Shown here one piece after another: positions 1-9,243 of a stretch of DNA of 64,000 nt. Made by a program: the position numbers and the translations under genes. This stretch comes from Gongronella butleri (taxonomy: Eukaryota; Mucoromycota; Mucoromycetes; Mucorales; Cunninghamellaceae): NCBI GenBank assembly GCA_025201375.1, contig JAIWZP010000019.1, forward strand, positions 1 through 64,000. Reading direction: 5' to 3'. How positions within the stretch are numbered: the first letter of the stretch is position 1; every line of letters begins with the position of its first letter. A model generated the notes under the pieces. It was not told the DNA's origin. It made no database searches and saw nothing but the letters and a program-made list of their open reading frames with translations.

Positions 1-507
1 TGACTTTTGGAGATGATGCTGCTGTACAATACTGTATCATAGTGCATTTCATGGATTTTCACAAATCAAACTTCAAATTTTCAACCAAGCAAATCGGATA
101 CGTACGTACGTATCGCCTCGCTCGCAAAATCCAGCAATTGATTGTGAGATTTTAACACCACCACCACGCGATTCAACGTCGCTGATGACATTTAAAATCC
201 TTGTTTGATCTGGTTCTACCGCGGCGCCCAGGCGCTTTTACCTTGCATGTAATGTTTTTATCGCGTTGATGACACGACGTTGACGCGTCTGTACCTGCCT
301 TTTAAGGCAGGCCCGTGAAAGAGATCCGATCCGAATGAGCCATTCGGTTCTTGCGGACCTGAGTTGTCATATTTTTTTTTGAGAAAGTTAATAAAATTTG
401 TGTGCATGAACAACGTTGCACAATTTCGCCACAACTACGGCAAATGATTACAAGAGTGTCAACCGCCAAGCAAACGCGTTATCATATTTGTACAGTATGA
501 CAACCCA

Positions 508-3277
508 ATGACAAAAACTCAATTGTCAATTCACATCTTTTCTTCCGTTGTTCCACATTTATTGCGTGTTCAAAGCTCAATGAACCTTGGAATTGACGAT
601 CTGGATCTTGAGCCCGTCGGCTCCTCCCCACCACCGTCATCAGCAGTGGGGAACGACACCTCGTCGCAGGCTACTAGTAGCGTGCATATGGAAAACACGC
701 AAGACAGCAACGCATCATCATCGACTCAAAAACAAAGATCTTGGGTTTACACGCTTGGCTGGGGTGCACGCTGCGATTACGACAAGACAATTCGCTGGGA
801 GGGTGATTGGATAATGTGCTTGTACACTGGGTGCTCGGCAAACCCACTCAAGTCGCCGAGCAAGGACAAAAGTACTAGTTCATTCCTAAAGCACTTGGAC
901 AAGCAACATGGTGTCACTGTAGATTCTGGAATGAATCCTGCACAACAAGCAATCCGTGCACTTGAATGAGGGTGATCGATTTCGTGGCTCAATGGACTTT
1001 CACCTGGCAGCAATGAAGCAAAACCTTATCAATCCACCTGCAATCTTTTGCAAAAACACCTTTTACGACACGCTCTGTGATTTTATTGTGGACGCCGCCT
1101 TGCCCTTGACAATTGTGAACAATCCGCATTTTCAAGCTTTACTTTATCAAGCTGCAACCGCCAAGATTGGATTGGTGAAACTCCCCGGTCGCATGGGCTT
1201 AGAAGCAAAGGTAAAGTGCCCTATTGTTGTCAGATTTAAAGAACGCCGCATTAAGCTGATCTCAATTTCTCAATTGCCCTGACGTTGCTTCAGCTCGAAG
1301 CAAAGTTTCATTATTTGAAAAATCAAGTCAGGCAACACTTGGCTGGTGTGCAAAAAATTGCTATAACTACGGATGCATGGACAAGCAAATTTGGAGCAAG
1401 TTTTATCTGTTTTACAGCCCATTGGACAGTCACAGACATTCCCCCTGACGCAAGACATTGGATACTCGAAGATTTGGTGCTAGGCTTTGAGCCTCTCAGT
1501 GGGCCACACTCAGGGGAAAACATGGCTAGGATTTTCTTGAAGCTATGCGAGGAATTCGGCCTTCGCAACAAGATTATAGCGATTGTTTCGGACAATGCAA
1601 CAAACAACACGCAGATGATGAAGGTTTTGGAGGCGCGCACAAGTCATTGGGGGTAAATATTCACAAGAATAGGATGACAAAGTCAAAAAGACAAAAATGA
1701 TGAGCTAATTGTTTTTGTAATCACAGGTTCCCTATCAATGCGCAGGAGCACCATATCCCGTGCTTGGCTCATATCATGAACCTTGTGGTTCAAGAGTTTT
1801 TGGGGCCATCTGGTTTGGGGGCGCCCGCGCCTGAGCGCGAAACAAGCTCCGAAGATCGTGACACGCGTACTACAAATGGCAACAGTGGTACAACAAGTGC
1901 TGGTGCAGGCGGTGGTGCACTCAATTTGGCCAGCGCTTTGGTCAAACTCCGCACAGGCATCACAAAGATTCGGTAAAAACAACACATGTTCTCAATTTGC
2001 AAAAAAAAAATTCACCACTGCCATTTTTTAGATCGTCAACCCAAAAAGTCGAGAAGTATGATCGAGCCTTCTTGATGCACATGGAGCCAGGCGAGCCAAA
2101 AAAAGTGCTGATCCGCGATGTGAAGACCAGGTGGAACAGCACCTATTCGATGATCAAACGTGCGTTAAAGGTGCGGCCCGCAATTGATGGTGTTTTAAAA
2201 ACGGATCCTGAACTTGAACACTTGGCCTTGAATGAAGACGAATGGACAAAAATCAAAAAGATCAAGTCTGTTTTGCGCGTATTTGCCCTGTTGACGCCAT
2301 TTGTCTCGGCCTCCAGGTCGTACCCGACAATCACACAGGCGATTCCAGTATACAACACCGTATTCAATCATATTGAAAAGGTGCAGGAGACCACGGACGA
2401 CGACGACATTAGGCGGGCGGCAGGATTGGCATGGCAAAAGCTAAACAAATACTATAATCGCGTGGATTATACGAGCACCTATTCAATTGCAACAGTCGTC
2501 GATCCGCTAAAAAGATTCACCTATTGGGACAAGGCGCCTGGGTGGTCACCGGCTGATCGTCTCAAATGTCAAAGCATGGTGCGGCAAGTATGGGCCGATT
2601 CGTACGAACAGCGTCAAGAACAACAAGAACAAGACGATGGGGGAATCTCTGCAGCAAAAAAACGCAAGTTGGGTGCGCACTTGAAACATCTGTACACAAT
2701 GATCCACGTTACGGACGCGGAGCGCACAACCGCCGTCAGAAACGAATTAGACAGGTATATCTACCAGCCATTCCCTGGCGATCCAACATCCTCCCGATAT
2801 ATTTTGAAATACTGGCGCGAAAATGCAGCAATGTGGCCGCGTGTCGCAACGATGGCCCGCGACTATTTAGCCATCCCCTCCACGTCTGTCGCATCCGAGC
2901 GAACTTTTTCGCGCGCCCGCCTCCACCAATCCCACCTTCAAGCTCGAATGAAACCAACAAAGCTCAAAAGGCAAATTTTGCTGAGATCGTGGTCCGCTTT
3001 TGTGCGGCCGAGCGCGTCCACGCAGCGCAATCGACGCCGAACTGAGCAGCGTCAGCGATGGGGCGGCGCCATGATGGACGAAAATGATTCCTCGTGGTGG
3101 TCGAGCGACGATGACTTCAGCAGCAGCGACGACGATGACGAGCAGGAGCACCATGACAACCACCACCGCACCACCACCAGCAACAATGGCATCGCCGATC
3201 AACAACCCACCATTAACATCGACGAGCATGTGGATTGTGACTCTGAGGACACGGACAGCGACAACGAGCGTCTTTGA
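508..3277 (+). pseudogene. hAT transposase with BED zinc finger, frameshifted
   Basis: Exons as read: 508-1210, 1294-1652, 1727-1972 and 2032-3277, with introns of 83, 74 and 59 nt. The N-terminus has a BED-type finger (CLYTGC, then HLDKQH). The RNase H-like transposase core follows (ITTDAWTSKF, IVSDNATNN, and CLAHIMNLVVQ after intron 2). The C-terminus has the hAT dimerisation block (WPRVATMARDYLAIPSTSVASE) and an acidic Asp/Ser tail. One extra base at about 963-967 puts a TGA after AIRALE; reading resumes in the next frame with EGDRFRGSMDFH. The copy is therefore inactive unless this is a sequencing error. Start 508 is the first in-frame ATG; 580 is an alternative. An AATAAA lies at 3333-3338, 55 nt after the stop. 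Confidence 0.85.
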
Positions 3278-3545
3278 AGGATGAGTCTTTTTTTTTTTTA
3301 AAAAAAAACATCTTAAAAAAATCGAACTTATGAATAAACAACATATTTTATTGGCCTGGCTGCCATAATCCACCGCCAGCGTGTGGATTTCGATATAGGG
3401 GTTCATTGCGAAAAAAAGCGACCGGATTTCGGATCGGTTTCGGAGAGTCATCAGATCCGTGGTTCGAATTCGGATCCAAAAATTGAGCTGGATCCGCTCG
3501 AATCCGACCCGAGCAAGGTTCGGATTCTCGGATCTGACCCGAATA

Positions 3546-3555
3546 TGCATCCCTA
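3546..3555 (+). repeat. hAT right terminal inverted repeat
   Basis: TGCATCCCTA is the reverse complement of the TAGGGATGCA-type end of Ac-like hAT elements. It marks the right boundary: the sequence immediately to its right matches an unoccupied repeat copy starting at 39413. Confidence 0.65.
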
Positions 3556-4160
3556 CGCATGAACGCCGATCGACTGCAAAAAGGGCCTACTTTGAGCAAG
3601 ATTTTTCCAAAAATTTAAGGTTTGACACTTCCAAATCAAGGTGGTGGATTGCATGGAATTTTTATTTTTTTTTTACTTTTTTATTGTTTTACAGTATTTT
3701 GCATTATTTTGTGCGCTGACTGGGCTGCAGGCTGGTGATGACCGATGCAAAATGTCAAAACCCAAGTTAGCGCGCTGCAAGTTATCCCACCATTAAATAC
3801 TTTGTCCCCCTCTTTGTTACTAAAACTGCAATAAAAATTGGGGGTCAGCCAGACCGTTGTCGAGCAAATCGCGATCAAAGATTTTGATGATAACGTGGAT
3901 TTTCTCTGCGAGTTTTAGCCATCCATCTGTGAAACTGGTCTCATTCGATAGAGATGCAATGGCTGCTTATAGTACAACACGTCAAACGTGCCAAAGGTTG
4001 TCTTTTCGTTGTCGAGAACATCGAGATTGAAAATTTTTGAATTGTTTGTACGGCATTCACAAGCAAACAAAAGTCACGCATCGAGCAAACAACATTCTGG
4101 AAATGGCGTCCAGGATCGTCTCTTGATCGTCTGATTCGAACAATAATGCGAGTTTCGTGG
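3556..4160 (+). repeat. Dispersed repeat A, copy 1
   Basis: Similar along its length to 39413-40135. Shared landmarks include the GGTTTGACACTTCCAAAT region, a cgctgcaagt segment, an 'aaaatNgggggt' segment and a final 'tttctggaaatg' segment. It holds no convincing gene. This copy lacks most of the TACTGTA words that interrupt the other copy. Confidence 0.7.
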
Positions 4161-5413
4161 CGATCGGTGAAGAGTTTGACCAAGACATTTTGTTATGTAC
4201 CGGTGTCAGGAATGTGCTTTTTTTTTGTGTGCCCCTTTTTCCTTTTCCTTTTTTTTCTTCCCTATTTTAGCCCTTTTCTTGCTTTTCGCAGCCCCTATCC
4301 TTTCTTTCTTTATCCTTTTGCTTTTTTTCTTTTTTTCTTTTTACTTTGCACGTTTTAAACCACTGTCTGCCAGTGATAAGTCCACATATCCATATCCCTA
4401 ATAGTGCACTAACACCCATTAAAGGTTTTTATCCTGCTTTATTTCTTTTTTTTACGCGTTTGTCGCGTTTTCTTGGTGCTTGGTGCTCCAATTGCTCTTT
4501 TTTTGTCTCTCACTTCACCTAAGGATTGCCCAGACACAACACCGGTGGTACAGTACGTACAGTATCATATCATATTTACTACTGTACTCGCATATGATAC
4601 TGTAGGCATTTAGGCTAATGTATTTTGACCCTGTTTTGGCCCTGAATTTACCGGTATCATACTACGCAAAATGCATTTTCTCCTCAGCAGACATCGCGAT
4701 GAGAACTTGGCGAGTTGGCGTGCAGCAATGACTCTGAGAACGCGGCGCATCTTCGATTTTGGTTTGGTGGACTTGATGCTGGCTCGACTCTCCCTGCCGC
4801 CTGCCCATATGATACTGTATTCACAAATTTGAGCATCCGCAACCCGGAAAAAAAATCAGTCTCAGTATCATACAGTATTTCAGCAAATGCCTGAGAAAAT
4901 GCACAAAAGGCACAAATTTCATCCGTTTTGGGTTTTTGCACTCATTCAAAATAAAGCGTTTGATCTGTCCAAGTTTCAATCCCGGTGGGCAGAAACTGAC
5001 GCGTGCTACTGTATCATTTCAATGCCAGAACGAAAGCATCGCTCTATCATATGATACACTGCACAAAAACGTTCATTTTTACGTATCTTTTAAAAACCAA
5101 AGAGCGCGTTCTTCAGACTTTGGCGACCTGCTGTGCGGCCTGTGCCTCCAGAAAAAAATATACAGCCTACTTGCCTGCTAATGAAAAATGTATCACAGCG
5201 TAAACTACGGCCCAGTAGTGCCCGTCCGATTTTTTTTTTAAAAAAAATCTTGTCCAGGAGGCGAAAACATCATGCTTTGATTGGTCCAATGGGGGCGTTC
5301 GTCTCCGCTTTTGATGCAAATTCAAATTTGAATGCGCCTTTTTTTTTTTTTTTTGAGTTTCTGTCGCTCTCTTTTTTTCTTCCCAGCTCTTTTCATTTAG
5401 CGTTTCTTCTTGC
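4161..5413. repeat. Repeat-rich intergenic stretch with TACTGTA cluster
   Basis: No gene is seen. TACTGTA or TACAGTA occurs at 4549, 4558, 4580, 4598, 4813, 4871 and 5007, often followed by or overlapping ATCAT. About 5000-5240 resembles 38900-39100: both have a run of 'tttaaaaaccaaa'-like sequence, then gtgcctccagaaa, then a poly-T run. The stretch 4200-4460 is pyrimidine-rich. The last ~70 bases should hold the promoter and 5' UTR of the gene starting at 5414. Confidence 0.6.
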
Positions 5414-6166
5414 ATGGCCGAGCCAATCGACACTGAGCATAGCAGCAACACGGGCGACCTGCTTGATTTCGACGACATTCCCGCAGCGACGTCTTCCGTG
5501 GCGGCACCTGTGCACGACTCGGCGTCCTCGCTTATAGACGCCGTGGACGTGCCGGTCTCATCCTCGCCAGTGAGCCTAGATGAGCAAGCATCGACCGATT
5601 CCACGCCAGCTGACGCCGCGACACTCACGCCAGTAGCGGTGCACGGCGCCAGCGACCAAGAGACTGGCTCTGGGAGCGCAGAGGTTGACTTTTTGCCCGG
5701 TGACGCAGAGGCAAATGCCGCCAATGCCGCTGAAGTGCCCGAGGCAGCAGCGCATCAGGACGACGACGACGTGGACGAGAGGCCCGGGTCATTGGATTCG
5801 TTGAATGACGAGGCTGCCACGACAACGACGACAAATACAAGCATGCCCGACGATGACGCTGAGAATGAAGCGGTGTTGGCCAAGGAAGACGGCCACGCGA
5901 GCACCAAGACGAGCGACACGGAGCAGCCACCCAAGGAGGGCGACGATGAGGGGGGATTCGATGCTCAGGACGACGAATGGAACGATTTTGACCAGCAGTT
6001 CGACGAAAACGACGATTTTGGCGACTTTGACGATTTTACCGCCCAAAATGACGACAACGATGATGACGGCTTTGGTGAATTCGACGATTTTGAGCCGCCA
6101 AAGGAGCCCACAGCAGCAATTGCGCCTGCAGTGCCGGGCCCTGCCAGTCACTATGTACGCCACGAA

Positions 6167-6199
<33 letters not shown>

Positions 6200-7303
6200 A
6201 ATTGTGCTTAAATTCTCCATTTTTTTTTTTTTTTTAGGTGGATTTGCTTGCGTCTGACCCATCTGCCATTTCTGACTTTGTGTCTGGGACGCTTGACAAA
6301 TTGTGGACGCCATTGGGCGAGGACGAGACGGAAAACGAGCTAAAAAGCGATGATGAGGTAGTTTGTGGCGACACGTTCCTCAGCACGGCATGCAGTCAAG
6401 ATCTTTGGGACAAGCTATCGCGGGACACTGTGTTTTACAATGCGGTGACGGGGTCCATTGGGCAATTCCAGTGGACGCGCTCGGATACCAATCGCGCCTA
6501 TTTGAACGCGCTCGGGGTGCGCATCAATTACGACGACCGCTACTTTGATACCCGCTCCACATCTATGGCATCATCGCCCATCGCCACAGGCACGCCCGGC
6601 GCAACACCGTCGCCACGGCCCCTCAGCCATACACAACCCTCACCACGCGACAGAAGCGCCAATGCCGCAGCCGATTTGGCCGCAGCAGGGGCCTCCTCTT
6701 CGCACACACGCTCAAGCTCGCTGACCAATGGGCTCTCCATGGTGGCCAATGGCTCGCCCCCCTCCGAACACCCACAGGTAGAGGAGCCAGAGCTCGACAT
6801 TGATATTGCCAGGGCCTATTGCGAGCTGACCGAGGGTAAATTTGGAGAGAGAAACGAGAAAGAACAAAAGACGATTATGTTGACGCGTCTTTTTCTTTTT
6901 TTCTTTTTTTTAAATGGTGATTGCAGAAACGATCCGTGTTTTCCCTGATGTCAAGCTGAATGCGATGGTTGTGGAATTGACGCGTCTGCAGCGGCAGGCC
7001 AAGGAGTACCTTGGGTACCTTTTGGACCAGCGCGAGCAGCTGATGATGGACGCCGAGACGTACAATGACTTGATTAGCTGCATTGTCGGCCACGCGCAGA
7101 GGTTGCGCGAGCAACACGCCGTCAAGGATGCCAGTCCAGCCATGGTGTCTAAGAAGAAAAGAGGCTTTTCGAGCATGATCAAGCGCAAGAACACCACGGG
7201 TGCCGCTGCAGGCACATCCATGGGCGGCGGCGTCGTTGGCATCCAGGCGTCCACATCCACATCGAAATCAAGGCACCCTGGCGAAAGCCGCCGCTCCATG
7301 TAG
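5414..7303 (+). CDS. Aftiphilin-like clathrin accessory protein
   Basis: Exons 5414-6154, 6238-6835 and 6927-7303 give 571 aa. Residues 1-245 are acidic and disordered, and end in DFG/DDF repeats (DDFGDFDDF, FGEFDDFEPP) of the kind that bind adaptor ear domains. After intron 1 comes a folded segment, LWDKLSRDTVFYNAVTGSIG followed by QFQWTRS and YLNALGV. It matches the clathrin-binding box of vertebrate aftiphilin. The C-terminus is helical and ends in a basic KKKRGFSSMIKRK stretch. The inferred role is clathrin/AP-1 trafficking at trans-Golgi and endosomes. Intron 1 contains adjacent poly-A and poly-T tracts. Intron 2 has a TTGACGCGTC branch-like motif before poly-T. The family call rests on the box and the DFG repeats only. 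Confidence 0.75.
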
Positions 7304-7739
7304 ATCTCTCCTCCCTCTTCCTCCTCCTTCTTGCCCCCTCCCCCGTGTTTTTTAATTTTTTTTCGTGTAGATACCTAAACTGATATTTTTTTACTTAAAA
7401 ATGATTTTCTTTTTTTTATACTGGTGAGCTTGAGAAAAAAAAAATCGTTGAGTCGATCAGTCGTCGATAGGGTTGAAGGGGTGGAACTTTGACTAGCCCA
7501 ATTTTCCGCGATCGCGATCGACAAGAGTTGCCTGAAGCACATATTCTGCTTCTTTTCGTTCAATAAACCAGAAAATATATGATTTTAAAGCTAAACACAA
7601 GCTTTTTTTTTTTTAATTCTGAGTATGAGAGAGAGAAAAAAGGCACAAAGACGGGGTATTTACAAATTTACAAGCGAGCGCCACGCATGGGTAACGAAAA
7701 ACAGAAGAAGAAAAAGGAGAAGGAAAAGAAAAAAAGGTC
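7304..7739. other. Convergent 3' intergenic region
   Basis: Lies between the 3' ends of the aftiphilin-like gene (+) and YAF9 (-). It is AT-rich with poly-T runs and an AATAAA at 7562-7567 (plus strand). No gene is seen. Confidence 0.5.
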
Positions 7740-8508
7740 TCATTCATTGTCGAGGGCGGCCATACGCTGTTTGAGGCGGATGATTTCATCATTGACTTCT
7801 TTTTGTGCCTTTTCCAGGCGATCAAGCTCCTCCTTTTCGAGCTGCTCGCTGAAATCGGGGATGGACTCCTTGGGATTGTTGGGTTTACGTGCGGGCAAAT
7901 TGGGTTTCATTGCATTGTTCTTCTCCAGCACCTCTTTAAAGGCCTCGGTCGGCTCGTTGAACACCAATTCGTCGTACAGCAGGCTGGACACGGGTTTATC
8001 CTTTGGCCACGGCTGGCCACTGAGGTCGTCCTCGTACGGATGCAAGCGCAAATGGTGATACAGCGTCACCGCCTTTTCGCTTGTCACTGGTTGGAAGTGG
8101 ATCTTGATCATGATCTCGAATTCGCCCCAGCCGGTCTCTGTCAGCTCAAACGGCGGCTCTTCCACAGCTAGACGCGTTCAAAAAAAGGGTAGGATGAATA
8201 AAATTGTAAGAAGAATGTGCAATTGCTATTTTTTTCTCGCGCATTGAGCGTGTTTTCTTGATTTTTTTCTTTTTTTTTTAATTTTTTGGCTTACATCGCA
8301 GCGGATTGGGATAAGTCTCGTGTAGCTTGAAGACGACTTTGCGGATATAGTAGCTGAGGTCCTCGCCATTGACGCCTTTAACCATAACAGTCCAGCGGTG
8401 GGTGTGGTCGGGGACAGCCGGCTTTTTTCCAGTGATAGGCGTGGCCGTATTGCCGTAATAAATGGGTCGCGTCACGACCAGGCCCTTGATACGTTTGTTG
8501 CTAGCCAT
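7740..8508 (-). CDS. YAF9: YEATS-domain protein Yaf9
   Basis: Exons 8508-8295 and 8167-7740 give 213 aa; the intron is 127 nt. The YEATS fold spans about residues 8-135: RPIYYGNTA near the N-terminus, DHTHRWTVMVKG, ETYPNPLRSVEEPPFELTET across the splice, then GWGEFEI and LYHHLRLHPY. His, Trp and Gly of the acyl-lysine pocket are present. The C-terminal ~35 residues form a charged coiled coil (EQLEKEELDRLEKAQKE), as in Yaf9, where it docks in the NuA4 acetyltransferase and SWR1 remodeller. The length matches the fungal family. It shares a short divergent promoter with DAD1. Confidence 0.93.
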
Positions 8509-8718
8509 GAGAACAGGGAGGTGAAAGGAAAGAGAAGGGAAGAGGGCAATGGGGGCGCCACACTGCGTTCAAAAAAAAAAAAAAAAAAAAAAGCCGCCGG
8601 ACAAGTCCGATGCCCCAATTGGGGGGGGGGCGGGTGGGATAAAAAGGGTGCGAGTTGCGTCCAATTCCAAGATTTTCCAAAGCGTGTCGCTCTTTTCTTT
8701 TCACTTTTTTTCTCTTTT
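8509..8718. promoter_or_regulatory. Divergent YAF9/DAD1 promoter
   Basis: These 210 bases separate two ATGs pointing outward, so both promoters must lie here or overlap the genes. It contains an A-tract (8571-8592), a G-rich run near 8622-8630 and a pyrimidine-rich stretch just before the DAD1 ATG. No TATA box is obvious. Confidence 0.55.
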
Positions 8719-8985
8719 ATGGCTTCCCAATTTGAAATTGACCACGCCAAGCTACTTGAAAAGGTGTCGCAGGGGCTAGACCAGCTGTCGACGAATATCA
8801 ACCACCTGAACCGCAACCTGGAGACTATCAACACGATTGGCAGCGAGTTTGAAGCACCTGCATACCTTTGGGAAGAGTTCCACCAGGCCGTCATGACCCC
8901 AGAGAACCCTATCAACGCCACACTCACGTCCTCCATCATACCACGCACCTCGTCAAAGCGAAAGAGCCCGGAAAAATCAGCCTAG
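8719..8985 (+). CDS. DAD1: DASH/Dam1 complex subunit Dad1
   Basis: A single exon of 88 aa. The Dad1 pattern is clear: an N-terminal FEIDHAKLLEKVSQGLDQLS helix, then NINHLNRNLETINTIGSEFE, then LWEEFHQAV, with a short basic tail. Dad1 is part of the outer-kinetochore ring that couples chromosomes to spindle microtubules and is fungus-specific. The ATG at 8719 is the first with correct family spacing. The frame is open upstream, but that part contains a lysine run encoded by the promoter poly-A and is not family-like. Confidence 0.9.
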   Translation: MASQFEIDHAKLLEKVSQGLDQLSTNINHLNRNLETINTIGSEFEAPAYLWEEFHQAVMTPENPINATLTSSIIPRTSSKRKSPEKSA

Positions 8986-9243
8986 GCCGTTGCCTGTGAC
9001 TCCTTTATCAACTCTCTCACTTCCATTCTCAGCAAAAAATCACCAATTGCTCTCGCACCCCAATGATACCACCTTGACGCCAATAAAAAACATGCTCTTG
9101 TACAGATTGGAAGTCGTTTGCGCGCTTCACACGCTTTTTTTAGTAGAGAAATAGGGCAATGGAGCAAGGAAAAAACAAAAAAGACACGAGGGGGGCTTTT
9201 TTCGACAAACGAGCGCGTCTCACGCGTCATTTTACGCGTCATT

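Larger units (their letters stand above)
1..3555 (+). mobile_element. hAT superfamily DNA transposon, left end not in view
   Basis: It carries a hAT-type transposase (see 508-3277). The right end TGCATCCCTA at 3546-3555 is the usual Ac-like hAT terminal sequence. It is preceded at about 3420-3545 by repeated GGATCCGA/CGGATC words that look like subterminal transposase-binding repeats. The first 8 bases outside it, cgcatgaa (3556-3563), also occur at 39413-39420 inside an uninterrupted copy of the same flanking repeat, so the element sits within a repeat. No matching TAGGGATGCA end is visible in 1-507, nor the sequence left of 39413. The left end therefore probably lies upstream of the window or is lost. 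Bases 1-507 contain no gene I can support. Confidence 0.75.

Noticed and set aside
402..420. GTGCATGAA as a possible left target duplication of the hAT element
   Set aside because: Only a partial match to CGCATGAA and no TAGGGATGCA end follows it.
5167..5724. 185-codon minus-strand open frame opposite the aftiphilin-like gene
   Set aside because: It is antisense to the acidic exon; Ser/Ala richness mirrors GC-rich coding on the other strand.
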